Position numbers and translations under genes: made by a program. 64,000 nt of DNA. It comes from Methylotenera_A sp049687015. GTDB taxonomy: Bacteria; Pseudomonadota; Gammaproteobacteria; Burkholderiales; Methylophilaceae. The stretch spans positions 10,895 to 74,894 of the forward strand of contig JBAVIP010000063.1 in the NCBI GenBank assembly GCA_049687015.1, given 5' to 3'. How positions within the stretch are numbered: position 1 is the stretch's first letter; each line of letters opens with the position of its first letter. The notes under the pieces were generated by a model. It saw only the letters and a list, made by a program, of their open reading frames with translations. It was not told the origin of the DNA and ran no database searches. Positions 1-8,543 of the stretch are shown here, piece after piece.

Positions 1-810
1 GCGCGTTTTCGTGTCAATGCATTTAACCATAATCGCGGCTCTGGTGCGGTATTCCGGACAATCCCTTCTAAAATTTTAACTTTAGAGCAACTCAATTGTC
101 CGCCAATTTTCAAAGAGATTTGTAATACGCCGAGGGGCATTGTGTTGGTGACAGGGCCTACAGGCTCGGGTAAATCCACTACATTGGCGGCGATGGTAGA
201 TTATATTAATGAAAATGAGATGGGACATATTTTAACGGTGGAAGATCCGATTGAATTTGTACACACCTCAAAAAAATGTTTGATTAATCAACGTGAAGTT
301 GGGCCGCATACCTTGTCATTTCAAAATGCGCTGCGTTCAGCATTGCGTGAAGACCCTGACGTGATTCTGGTGGGCGAAATGCGGGATTTGGAAACCATTC
401 GTCTGGCGTTAAGCGCTGCAGAAACAGGTCACTTAGTATTCGGTACTCTACATACCAGTTCGGCCGCGAAGACGATAGACCGTATCGTCGACGTGTTCCC
501 TGCGGCAGAAAAAGAGATGGTACGGTCTATGTTGTCGGAGTCACTTCGCTCGGTAATTTCACAAACATTATGTAAAACTAAAGATGAGCAGGGCCGTGTG
601 GCTGCGCATGAAATTATGATTGGTACGCCGGCGATTCGTAACTTGATTCGTGAAAACAAGGTAGCGCAAATGTATTCTGCGATTCAAACCGGCCAAAATA
701 TCGGCATGCAGACGCTGGATCAAAACCTGCAAGATTTGGTGCGCCGTAACGTGATTTCTGCCAATGAGGCACGTGCTAAAGCTGCTAACAAAGATTCAAT
801 TATTGGTTAA
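1..810 (+). CDS. pilT: Type IV pilus retraction ATPase PilT (5' end outside window)
   Basis: Hexameric cytoplasmic ATPase that powers pilus retraction, twitching motility and DNA uptake. The reading frame is open from base 1, so the N-terminus lies outside the window. Visible parts are the end of the PAS-like N-domain, Walker A (GPTGSGKST, near 154-180), the Asp box (EDPIEF), Walker B (DPDVILVGEMRD, near 352) and the His box GTLHT. The C-terminal AIRNLIRE motif typical of PilT is present, which separates it from PilB and PilU. pilU follows after 28 bases, so the two are probably co-transcribed. Confidence 0.96.
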   Translation, partial: ARFRVNAFNHNRGSGAVFRTIPSKILTLEQLNCPPIFKEICNTPRGIVLVTGPTGSGKSTTLAAMVDYINENEMGHILTVEDPIEFVHTSKKCLINQREVGPHTLSFQNALRSALREDPDVILVGEMRDLETIRLALSAAETGHLVFGTLHTSSAAKTIDRIVDVFPAAEKEMVRSMLSESLRSVISQTLCKTKDEQGRVAAHEIMIGTPAIRNLIRENKVAQMYSAIQTGQNIGMQTLDQNLQDLVRRNVISANEARAKAANKDSIIG

Positions 811-838
811 ACTTAACTAAAGACTGTAGGATTGCATC

Positions 839-1975
839 ATGGAAAAAGGCCAAGCCGAAAAATTTGTATTTGATTTATTGCGCTTAATGCTCGGAAAAAA
901 AGCATCCGATATGTTTATCACGACAGGTTTTCCACCTGCCATGAAAGTTGATGGCAAGGTGACTCCGGTGAGTTCACAAGTGCTATCGACACAGCAGGCG
1001 CGTGAAATCGCACGTTCAATTATGAATGACAAGCAAACCGCAGAGTTTGACGCGACCAATGAATGTAATTTTGCCATCGGCATTCCGGGCGTTGCCCGTT
1101 TTCGCGTGAATGCTTTTGTGCAACGCGGCGCGGTTGGATTGGTGTTTAGAACTATTACCACAAAAATTCCTAAATTTGAGGAATTAGGTCTGCCGGAAGT
1201 GTTAAAAGATATCGCCATGACCAAGCGTGGTTTGGTGATTTTTGTGGGCGGCACGGGTTCAGGTAAATCGACCTCGTTAGCGGCAATGGTAGGCTATCGC
1301 AATGAGAACAGCTATGGCCATATTATTACCATTGAAGACCCGGTTGAGTTTGTGCATGATCACATCAATTGCATTATTACTCAACGTGAAGTGGGCGTGG
1401 ATACGGATAACTGGAGCATTGCGCTAAAAAACACCTTACGCCAGGCGCCGGACGTGATTTTGATCGGTGAAATTCGCGATCGCGAAACCATGGACTATGC
1501 GATTGCGTTCGCGGAAACAGGCCATTTATGCCTATCTACCTTGCACGCGAATAGCACCAACCAAGCTTTAGACCGCATTATTAACTTTTTCCCCGAGGAG
1601 CGGCGTCATCAGTTGTTAATGGATTTATCACTTAATACGCGTGCATTTATTTCACAACGATTGATCCCAAAAGCGGACGGTGTAGGGCGGGCAGCAGCGA
1701 TTGAAATTATGATTAACTCGCCCTTAATTTCAGATTTGATTTTTAAAGGCGATGTACACGAAATTAAAGAGATTATTGGTCGTTCTCGCGAACTGGGTAT
1801 GCAAACGTTCGACCAAGCGTTGTTTGATTTACATGAATCAGACACCATTAGTTACGAGGATGCATTACGCAATGCAGATTCTGTGAATGATTTGCGGCTT
1901 AAAATTAAGCTTGAAGGTAAAAGCGCACACCATAGAGATAATTCTGCTGGTTTGGATCATCTGGGCATGGTGTAA
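839..1975 (+). CDS. pilU: PilT-dependent retraction ATPase PilU
   Basis: Accessory retraction ATPase that works with PilT to raise retraction force. The 378-residue length is normal for the family. Walker A is GGTGSGKST at about residues 137-145, Walker B is APDVILIGEIRD at about 203-214, and the His box reads STLHANS. The extended C-terminal tail after the ATPase core is usual for PilU and absent from PilT. The ATG is preceded by TAGGATTG. The next gene is convergent and a shared hairpin terminator follows the stop codon. Confidence 0.95.
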   Translation: MEKGQAEKFVFDLLRLMLGKKASDMFITTGFPPAMKVDGKVTPVSSQVLSTQQAREIARSIMNDKQTAEFDATNECNFAIGIPGVARFRVNAFVQRGAVGLVFRTITTKIPKFEELGLPEVLKDIAMTKRGLVIFVGGTGSGKSTSLAAMVGYRNENSYGHIITIEDPVEFVHDHINCIITQREVGVDTDNWSIALKNTLRQAPDVILIGEIRDRETMDYAIAFAETGHLCLSTLHANSTNQALDRIINFFPEERRHQLLMDLSLNTRAFISQRLIPKADGVGRAAAIEIMINSPLISDLIFKGDVHEIKEIIGRSRELGMQTFDQALFDLHESDTISYEDALRNADSVNDLRLKIKLEGKSAHHRDNSAGLDHLGMV

Positions 1976-1991
1976 AGCAGTTGGTTTTAAC

Positions 1992-2022
1992 AAAAAAGCC
2001 GATGAATCTCACCGGCTTTTTT
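1992..2022. terminator. Bidirectional intrinsic terminator
   Basis: Arms AAAAAAGCCG (1992-2001) and CGGCTTTTTT (2013-2022) are perfect complements with an 11-base loop. The A-run and T-run lie on opposite sides, so it can terminate both pilU on the plus strand and the OmpA-like gene on the minus strand. Confidence 0.85.
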
Positions 2023-2053
2023 GTTTTACTTACTATTTATTTATTCTGTCCAG

Positions 2054-2821
2054 CTATTCTACAGAAACCTCAACACGTCGTGCTTCGGCTAAATCACCGC
2101 CACCAACAACACTTTCAGGTTTGCGCATTTCGATTCTCATTACATCAACACCCGCTGCAATGAGCGCGGCCTGTACTGCCTTGGCGCGGTTATAAGCAAG
2201 CTCTTCATTGACTGCTTTGTTGCCGCGTGGGTCGTGATAACCAGATAACACGGCCTTAGCAGTATCGTGTATTTTTAACCAATCAACAATGGGTGCAAGT
2301 GTCGCGTCTGCATCGCCAGGTAGCGCAGTTTTGCCTGAGTCAAAGTAAAGCTTGGCAGCAGGCGGTGGCATTGCTGCTACTGGTTCTGTGGCTTTAACCA
2401 ATATCTGGTTATCTACTGCCACCGCAGTTCCAAAAAACGCTTGGGCATCCGTGCCTTTTTGTTGCTTAATTGCATCAGAATCTACAGTGCCGGTGAGTAC
2501 GACGTTCTTATCATCGCCTTTTGCCTGCAATGCGTCACCGCCGCTTAATAGTGCTTTTAGCGCGTCTGATTGGCTTAGCCAGCTTACATTGGCACCATCA
2601 CCACTGCTGGTAAAGTCATTGGCTGTTGCTGTAAAGCCGAAGGCATCTACCACTGGCGATGCTGGCGCTATGTTTTCTACCGGTGTGGCGGCTTCAACTG
2701 GGACGCCACAACACGCGCTGGATGGCCCACGGCCCGCGAACACCATCCATAGCAATAATAAGGCGAGTATCAGTGCAACTATCCAACTCCAGCGGTTATA
2801 GCTTGATTGATTGTTTTGCAT
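2054..2821 (-). CDS. Membrane-anchored OmpA-family protein with BON-like region
   Basis: A 255-residue envelope protein. It has a short cytoplasmic N-terminus, one membrane segment (about residues 12-30), an Ala/Pro-rich linker, a BON-like middle (about 60-145) and a C-terminal OmpA/MotB domain (about 155-255). The OmpA domain shows LYFDSGKT, the HDPRGN turn, NRAKAVQAAL and the closing ARRVEV, which is the fold that binds peptidoglycan. An in-frame GTG lies at 2830, but the ATG at 2821 has a well-spaced GAGG and is preferred. It sits 15 bases after the helix-hairpin-helix gene, so they probably form a two-gene unit. The exact role is unknown. Confidence 0.85.
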   Translation of the reverse strand: MQNNQSSYNRWSWIVALILALLLLWMVFAGRGPSSACCGVPVEAATPVENIAPASPVVDAFGFTATANDFTSSGDGANVSWLSQSDALKALLSGGDALQAKGDDKNVVLTGTVDSDAIKQQKGTDAQAFFGTAVAVDNQILVKATEPVAAMPPPAAKLYFDSGKTALPGDADATLAPIVDWLKIHDTAKAVLSGYHDPRGNKAVNEELAYNRAKAVQAALIAAGVDVMRIEMRKPESVVGGGDLAEARRVEVSVE

Positions 2822-2836
2822 ATTAGTCACCTCAAG

Positions 2837-3400
2837 TTATTTTTTAATGCCGCCAGAAAGCTCATCCTGCAATTTTTTAAGCTCTGTCCATTTGTTTTCA
2901 GCTGCTAGCGCCGCCTGCCGCGCCCAAGTGCTTGGGTTGGCAATGCGGAAGCGTGAGCCGCCTTTGTCTAAAATCGCCTGCAATTGCGGTACAGTAGCTG
3001 CGGCGAGCTGAGCAAAGGTTTTAATGCCGTTGTCGTTAAACAGTTCATTAATTTTTGGGCCGATGCCTTCCACAATTGTGAGATCGTTAGCATTTTTAAT
3101 TGCAAAACCGGCTTTTTTGGCTGCAGCAATATCAATAACCATTGCTTTAGGTGCTTCTGGTTTGGGCGCTTCTGGCCTGGGTGCCGATGCTTTAGGTGGT
3201 TCAGCCGCTTTGGCAACCGGCGCAGCAGGCACTTCGGCCATTTTTGCTGGGGCAGCTGTAGAGGCTTGTGTTGTAGCCTGAGTGTTACATGAAGATTTGC
3301 AGCAACATCTACATAGGCACCAATTTAATATCCAGCCCAATAAAGCGCCAGCAAGAAACCACCAGAAACAGCATCCTAAAGAACTTAAAAGTGAACTCAT
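2837..3400 (-). CDS. Membrane-anchored helix-hairpin-helix protein, function unknown
   Basis: A 187-residue protein with an N-terminal membrane segment (about 9-28). A cysteine cluster follows directly (CLCRCCCKSSC), then a low-complexity Ala/Pro/Lys/Glu linker. The C-terminal domain (about 100-187) contains a helix-hairpin-helix pattern, VEGIGPKINELF, of the type in proteins annotated as predicted 5' DNA nuclease. A strong GGGGAGT precedes the ATG. It is transcribed together with the OmpA-like gene downstream. No catalytic residues could be identified, so nuclease activity is not claimed. The Cys cluster beside the membrane could bind metal or be acylated, but this is speculation. Confidence 0.75.
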   Translation of the reverse strand: MSSLLSSLGCCFWWFLAGALLGWILNWCLCRCCCKSSCNTQATTQASTAAPAKMAEVPAAPVAKAAEPPKASAPRPEAPKPEAPKAMVIDIAAAKKAGFAIKNANDLTIVEGIGPKINELFNDNGIKTFAQLAAATVPQLQAILDKGGSRFRIANPSTWARQAALAAENKWTELKKLQDELSGGIKK

Positions 3401-3542
3401 TTGTACTCCCCAAAAAAATGGTCAATCAAAATCTTAAGATATTTTATCGGTACTACCAATAACAAGAAAAGTAACTATCTGCCCCTTTTAAGCAAACGTC
3501 AAGTTTTTAAGATAATTGCATTCAAATTTCAGCAGTTTTGGT

Positions 3543-4817
3543 TTAGGCCTGGTAGGTAACTTGGCCATGCAACAGGGTATATTGCACCTTGCCTAGTACG
3601 GTATAGCCTAAAAATGGTGTGTTCTTGCCTTGGCTTTTGAGCTGTTTTGCGTCTACTTTCCACTCCTGCTGCGGGTTAAAAATCGCAATGTCCGCATCGG
3701 CATTTGTGCTTAAATTACCACTAGAAATCCCCAGAATATTTGCTGGCTGGCTTGTGATTTTTGCCACAGCGTCAAACATGGAGGCTTTGTTATCTGCCGC
3801 CCATTTAAGTGCCAGCGGCAATAGCAGCTCCAGTCCAGTTGCGCCTGCTTCGGCTTCGGCAAACGGCAGTAACTTTGCATCGTCATCCACAGGCGTGTGG
3901 TCTGAGCATATCGCATCAATTGTGCCGTCTTTTAAGCCATGGCACAGCGCGTTTTTGTCGCGGGAAGAACGTAGCGGCGGCTTGAGATTGGCATGCGCAT
4001 TGAAAAAACCGATGTCGTGGTCGGTTAAATGGCAATGCTGCGCGCTCACATCCGCAGTCACTTGTATGCCTTGTTTTTTGGCCTGGCGTACCAATTCGAC
4101 ACCTTCTGCAGTGGAAAGCCGGCACAAATGTATTTTGGTTTTGGTTTCATGTGCGATGCGTATAATGCTGGCGATGGCAAGGCCCTCAGCCGCGGCAGGT
4201 ATGCCTTTCAGGCCTAAACGGCTAGCGATTTCGCCATCATGTGCTATGCCATTTTTCGCGAGGTAATAATCCTCGGCACGCAAAAATATCGTATAGCCAA
4301 ACGTAGAGGCGTATTCAAAAGCGCGCCATAGTACTTGTGTATCGGTAATCGCTACATCGGCTTGACTAAAGCCCGCGCAGCCAGCCTCGGTGAGCTCGCA
4401 CATCTCGGTAAGCAGCTTGCCTTCTAGCCGTCGTGTTAATGCGCCAAGCGGGTATACGTGTGCCAAATTCAATAGTTTGGCACGGTGTTTCAGCATTTCT
4501 ACCAATCCTGGCTCGTCCAGCACAGGGTCGGTATCGGGCGGGCAGGCCAGGCTGGTCACGCCGCCTGCGGCTGCTGCAAGCAATTCACTTTTAAGTGTGG
4601 CTTTATATTCAGAACCTGGCTCGCGTAACCTGGCGGATAAATCTACAAATCCTGGTGCGACGATTAAGCCTGTGGCATCGATGGTTTGATTCGCTACAAA
4701 GCCATCTGGGGCGGTACCAATGCCAGCAATTTTACCTGCGGCAATGTACACATCCTGCTTAGCGTCAATGTTATTTTTTGGGTCTATCAGGTGGCCATTT
4801 TTGATGTGAATTTTCAT
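3543..4817 (-). CDS. pyrC: Dihydroorotase-like protein PyrC' (probably inactive, ATCase partner)
   Basis: A 424-residue amidohydrolase-fold protein of the type I dihydroorotase family. The metal-binding HxH of active enzymes (DxHxHLREPG) is replaced by DLSARLREPG (about residues 59-68). The ligand His before ED is Arg180, and the His of the usual HxCHxST is Arg233. Asp306 in CSDHTPV remains. Family knowledge: pseudomonads and relatives carry an inactive PyrC' that assembles with aspartate carbamoyltransferase. The ATGA overlap with pyrB fits that role. It is therefore probably structural, and an active dihydroorotase should be encoded elsewhere. Confidence 0.9.
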   Translation of the reverse strand: MKIHIKNGHLIDPKNNIDAKQDVYIAAGKIAGIGTAPDGFVANQTIDATGLIVAPGFVDLSARLREPGSEYKATLKSELLAAAAGGVTSLACPPDTDPVLDEPGLVEMLKHRAKLLNLAHVYPLGALTRRLEGKLLTEMCELTEAGCAGFSQADVAITDTQVLWRAFEYASTFGYTIFLRAEDYYLAKNGIAHDGEIASRLGLKGIPAAAEGLAIASIIRIAHETKTKIHLCRLSTAEGVELVRQAKKQGIQVTADVSAQHCHLTDHDIGFFNAHANLKPPLRSSRDKNALCHGLKDGTIDAICSDHTPVDDDAKLLPFAEAEAGATGLELLLPLALKWAADNKASMFDAVAKITSQPANILGISSGNLSTNADADIAIFNPQQEWKVDAKQLKSQGKNTPFLGYTVLGKVQYTLLHGQVTYQA

Positions 4818-5794
4818 GCGCCGCCTCCTGTGTTTCCGCCTGCCGACTGTCCGCCCGCTAAAATGGCCATGACAGCCATGCGTACTGCAATACCGAAGGT
4901 TACTTGAGGCAGAATCACCGATTGATGTCCATCGGCCACGCTGGAATCAATCTCCACGCCGCGATTCATAGGGCCAGGATGCATAACAATGGCGTCGGGT
5001 TTTGCGTAGCTTAATTTTTCTTGGGTTAAACCGAAGGTTTTAAAATATTCTTGTGCGCTAGGCAACAGCGCGCCGCTCATGCGCTCATTCTGCAGGCGCA
5101 GCATCATAATCACATCCACATCTTTTAGGCCGGCCTTCATATCGTGAAACACTTGCACGCCAAGTTTTTCGACACCAGCCGGAAGCAAAGTTTTTGGTGC
5201 GATCACACGCACTTCAGGCACGCCTAATGTGGTCAGAGCGTGAATTTCGCTGCGTGCTACGCGCGAATGCAGCACATCCCCCACCAAAGCCACACGCAGA
5301 TTGTGCATATCAGGCTTGTAGCGGCGCACGGTAAATACATCCAATAAACCCTGTGTTGGATGTGCATGACGGCCATCACCCGCGTTAATGACGCTAATGT
5401 TGTCTGGCACGTGCTGCGCAATAAAATGCACCGCACCGCTTTGGCCGTGGCGCACCACAAACATATCGGCGTGCATGGCGATTAAGTTATCCACCGTGTC
5501 TAGAATGGTTTCACCTTTAGATCGGCTTGAAGTGTCAACGTTAAGATTGATGACATCAGCCGAAAGACGCTTGGCGGCGATTTCAAAGGTGGTGCGGGTG
5601 CGGGTGCTGTTCTCGAAAAAGATATTACACACGGTTTTTCCGCGCAAAAGCGGCACTTTTTTAATATCACGCTCGGCCACGCCAACAAAGGTTTCTGCGG
5701 TATCCAGAATCTGGGTGAGGATTTTTTTAGGCAGGCCTTCTATTGTTAAAAGGTGCTTTAATTTGCCTTCAGCATCTAGTTGCGGGTTATGCAT
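4814..5794 (-). CDS. pyrB: Aspartate carbamoyltransferase catalytic chain
   Basis: Condenses carbamoyl phosphate with aspartate, the committed step of pyrimidine synthesis in the cytoplasm. At 326 residues it is of normal length. The carbamoyl-phosphate loop ENSTRTRTTF lies at about 61-70, HPTQ at about 145-148 and HPGPMNRG at about 272-279. It lies between pyrR (8-base overlap) and pyrC' (4-base overlap), the pyrRBC' arrangement known from pseudomonads and betaproteobacteria. No pyrI regulatory chain is present, which is expected for this class. Confidence 0.96.
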   Translation of the reverse strand: MHNPQLDAEGKLKHLLTIEGLPKKILTQILDTAETFVGVAERDIKKVPLLRGKTVCNIFFENSTRTRTTFEIAAKRLSADVINLNVDTSSRSKGETILDTVDNLIAMHADMFVVRHGQSGAVHFIAQHVPDNISVINAGDGRHAHPTQGLLDVFTVRRYKPDMHNLRVALVGDVLHSRVARSEIHALTTLGVPEVRVIAPKTLLPAGVEKLGVQVFHDMKAGLKDVDVIMMLRLQNERMSGALLPSAQEYFKTFGLTQEKLSYAKPDAIVMHPGPMNRGVEIDSSVADGHQSVILPQVTFGIAVRMAVMAILAGGQSAGGNTGGGA

Positions 5795-6299
5795 GATTGT
5801 TCTCTAATGACAGGTGTAATTTGCCTTTGGTGTCTTGCGAAAGCTGTAAGCTTTGATCCGGTTTCAGCAAAATTTCTGCGCCTACTATATTGGGTAAGAT
5901 TGGCAACTCAGCACCACCGCGGTTAATCAGTACCGCAAGGGTGATGCTGGCGGGGCGGCCGTAATCGAATAGCTCGTTCATCGCTGCACGTGTGGTGCGG
6001 CCTGTGTAAAAAATATCGTCAATCAGAATGATATGTTTATCTTGCACATCAAATGCAATATTGGAAGGCTTGGGCTCGGCTTTCAAGCCACGCTGTGCAT
6101 AGTCGTCGCGGTACAGTGCCGCATCCAGCGTGCCATAGGGAATGTCCTGTTTGATCGATTTCAAAATGCGCTGCATCAACCATACGCCGCCGCTGTGAAT
6201 GCCCACCAAGGCGCTATTTGATTGCAATTGCGCCTGGATTTTTTCTGTAATTTTGGCGGTAATTTCAGCCAGTAAAGTTTCGGGATCAGGTAGTTGCAT
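5787..6299 (-). CDS. pyrR: PyrR: pyr operon regulator / uracil phosphoribosyltransferase
   Basis: A 170-residue phosphoribosyltransferase-fold protein. The PRPP-binding loop IILIDDIFYTGRT is at about residues 90-102 and the upstream HSGG loop near 35. In Gram-positives PyrR binds pyr mRNA to cause attenuation. In proteobacteria it is usually retained with pyrBC' and its regulatory mode is less clear. It starts 5 bases after ruvX and overlaps pyrB by 8 bases. No recognisable attenuator was found in the short space before it. Confidence 0.92.
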   Translation of the reverse strand: MQLPDPETLLAEITAKITEKIQAQLQSNSALVGIHSGGVWLMQRILKSIKQDIPYGTLDAALYRDDYAQRGLKAEPKPSNIAFDVQDKHIILIDDIFYTGRTTRAAMNELFDYGRPASITLAVLINRGGAELPILPNIVGAEILLKPDQSLQLSQDTKGKLHLSLENNHA

Positions 6300-6304
6300 A
6301 CTTG

Positions 6305-6805
6305 TTAGCTAGTAGAGAGTCCATCAAAATAGGATTGTAATATGGTTTGCGCCGCCACTGCATCCAGCATGGCTTTTTGCTCACGTCCTTTAATGCCTGC
6401 TTCCGTTAAATTTTGTGCGGCTTCGGCCGAACTCAAACGCTCGTCAATCATGATGACAGGTAAATTAAAACGGCCTTCCAGCCGCTGTGCAAATTTTTTA
6501 GATAAGTGAGTAAGTGCGTGAGTTTCGCCATCCATGTGCAAGGGTAGTCCCACCACCAGCAAGCTAGGGCGCCATTCTTGGACTATGTTGGCAATTTGTG
6601 TAAAGCACCTTTCATTTGTTTCGCTATCTATTGTCAGCAAAGGGTGCGCGACTTTTAGCATGGTTTCGCCCACCGCTACTCCAATGCGTTTTTCGCCAAA
6701 ATCAAACGCCAGCACCGTGCCTGTAATTTCAGGGTAGCGGCGTTCTAAAATAGGTAAATGACTTTGGCTTAATGACATTTTATTGGTCACTTGGTTAATT
6801 GCCAC
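6305..6805 (-). CDS. ruvX: Putative pre-16S rRNA nuclease YqgF/RuvX
   Basis: RNase H-fold nuclease of the YqgF family, implicated in 16S rRNA 5' end maturation and earlier called a Holliday junction resolvase homologue. The N-terminal motif AFDFGEKRIGVAVG, the central LVVGLPLHMDG and the C-terminal DERLSS plus a late Asp (LDAVAA) are all present. The start is uncertain: a GTG at 6805 follows the algH-like stop codon directly and has a GGCAGGG upstream, while an ATG at 6778 gives a more usual length. The pairing with the YqgE gene is widely conserved. Confidence 0.9.
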   Translation of the reverse strand: MAINQVTNKMSLSQSHLPILERRYPEITGTVLAFDFGEKRIGVAVGETMLKVAHPLLTIDSETNERCFTQIANIVQEWRPSLLVVGLPLHMDGETHALTHLSKKFAQRLEGRFNLPVIMIDERLSSAEAAQNLTEAGIKGREQKAMLDAVAAQTILQSYFDGLSTS

Positions 6806-7402
6806 TTAGGCATGCCCTGCCACATCAGATAAATTGGCCAAATTTAGCCCCATCATTCGCATGGCGCAATCAAATTTTTCGTGGTCGGCCATATCAAAAA
6901 TCAACGCATGAATGTCTTCCAAATTATTGGTTTCTAAACTTAGCCATGCGTTTTGTGCCAGCTCATTTTCCAGCTGGCCTGCTGTCCAGCCTGCGTAGCC
7001 TAAGGCGATGAGCATTTTTTGCGGGCCTTTGTTCTGCGCGGTGGCCTCTAATATGTCCTTCGAGGTAGTTAAAGCAACTGCGTTATTAACGACGATTGTC
7101 GAGTTAAATTCATGATGCGGTGCTGGCATGATGTCATGCAGAATAAAGCCGCGCTCAGTTTGCACTGGCCCGCCGAAATGTACTGTTTTTTTGAGAATGG
7201 CTTGCGATTGAGCTTCGAGCTGAATTTGTTCAAATAAATCGGCGACGCTGATATCAGCGCTGCGATTAATGATGACGCCCATGGCGCCGTCCTGATTGTG
7301 TGTGCAGATATAGGTGACGGTTTTGGAAAAATATGGATCCGTCATGGCGGGCATCGCGATGAGAAACTGGCCTGTAAGATTCATATTTTCCAATAACGCC
7401 AT
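6806..7402 (-). CDS. YqgE/AlgH family protein (DUF179)
   Basis: A conserved protein of about 198 residues. Family marks are NLTGQFLIAMP near the N-terminus, TYICTHNQDGAMGVIINR, FGGPVQTERGFILHD and GYAGWTAGQLENEL. The molecular function of the family is not settled; it was named after an alginate regulator in Pseudomonas. The ATG at 7402 is chosen because it lies just past the end of ribBA. An ATG at 7384 is an alternative, and a longer in-frame extension would overlap ribBA. It lies in the rib-pyr run and abuts ruvX, its usual partner. Confidence 0.88.
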   Translation of the reverse strand: MALLENMNLTGQFLIAMPAMTDPYFSKTVTYICTHNQDGAMGVIINRSADISVADLFEQIQLEAQSQAILKKTVHFGGPVQTERGFILHDIMPAPHHEFNSTIVVNNAVALTTSKDILEATAQNKGPQKMLIALGYAGWTAGQLENELAQNAWLSLETNNLEDIHALIFDMADHEKFDCAMRMMGLNLANLSDVAGHA

Positions 7403-7430
7403 TTTATCATATATTAATTGGCTTCGCTTT

Positions 7431-8543
7431 TTATTGACTCTGCTGTTTTTCAGCTTCGTAATACCCCGTGATATCCAGGCCAAAGCCCATCATGCTCGGC
7501 ATTTTACGCGGGGTAGCCATTAAGCGCATTTTGCGCACACCTAAATCCAGCAAAATCTGTGAGCCGATGCCATAGGTGCGCAACTCCTGGATGTAACGAA
7601 TCGGCTCATCAGCATGCTCGATTCGCGCGACTATATCAGCACCGGATTCAGCATGATGCAGTAGGATCATTACGCCACAAGGCGCTTCAGCTATGGCTTG
7701 CATAGCTTTGAGCGTATTCCAGCTATGTGTACAACTGCTGCTGTCGAGTAAATCAAAAACAGACAAAGGCTCATGCACTCGCACTAGTGTTTCTGAGTTG
7801 GCGGAAGGGGTGCCTTGAACAAGCGCCAAGTGCGTTTCGTTGGCGATTTTGTCGCGGTACGCTATCAGCCGCATCTCGCCATAAGGGGTAGCAACGGTGC
7901 GCTCTGCAGCCCGCTCTATTAGCTTTTCCGTTTCACTGCGGTAGCGGATTAAATCGGCAATGGTGCCAATTTTGATGTGATGCAGTTTGGCGATCTCCAG
8001 CAAGTCTGGCAAGCGTGCCATTTCGCCATCATCTTTTAAAATCTCGCAAATCACACTGGCAGGCTCACAGCCCGCAAGCGCCGCCAAATCACTGCCGGCT
8101 TCGGTATGCCCTGCGCGCACTAGTACGCCGCCATTGAGAGCGGCCAAAGGAAAGATATGGCCTGGGCTGACAAGGCTTTTTGCGTTAGCATTTTTGGCGA
8201 CCGCCGCCTGAATCGTTGTCGCACGGTCGGCAGCCGAGATGCCGGTCGTGACACCAGTTGCAGCTTCGATAGATACGGTGAAATTGGTTCCAAGGCGCGA
8301 ATCATTTTTTAGCACCATGGGCGGCAGATTAAGCTGTTTGCAGCGTGCCTCGGTCAGCGTCAGGCAAATCAGGCCGCGCCCGTGTTTGGCCATAAAGTTG
8401 ATGTGTTCGGCAGTGGCAAATTCGGCCGCAATGACAAAATCGCCTTCGTTTTCACGATTTTCGTCGTCCACCAGAATAACCATTTTGCCTGATTTGATGT
8501 CGGCGATAATTTCGGCAATGGGACTAATTGAATTATGCGGCAT
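7431..8543 (-). CDS. ribBA: RibBA-type protein: DHBP synthase with degenerate GTP cyclohydrolase II half
   Basis: The N-terminal half (about 1-200) is a 3,4-dihydroxy-2-butanone-4-phosphate synthase, with DDENRENEGDF at about 26-36 and RAGHTEAGSDL near 165. It supplies the four-carbon unit of riboflavin. The C-terminal half (about 205-370) aligns in position with GTP cyclohydrolase II but lacks the zinc-binding cysteines (the region reads VRVHEPLSVFDLLDSSSC) and the R-x-EGRG-GL signature. This matches proteins called RibBX in other proteobacteria. A separate RibA is therefore needed. It overlaps ribE by 11 bases. Confidence 0.9.
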   Translation of the reverse strand: MPHNSISPIAEIIADIKSGKMVILVDDENRENEGDFVIAAEFATAEHINFMAKHGRGLICLTLTEARCKQLNLPPMVLKNDSRLGTNFTVSIEAATGVTTGISAADRATTIQAAVAKNANAKSLVSPGHIFPLAALNGGVLVRAGHTEAGSDLAALAGCEPASVICEILKDDGEMARLPDLLEIAKLHHIKIGTIADLIRYRSETEKLIERAAERTVATPYGEMRLIAYRDKIANETHLALVQGTPSANSETLVRVHEPLSVFDLLDSSSCTHSWNTLKAMQAIAEAPCGVMILLHHAESGADIVARIEHADEPIRYIQELRTYGIGSQILLDLGVRKMRLMATPRKMPSMMGFGLDITGYYEAEKQQSQ

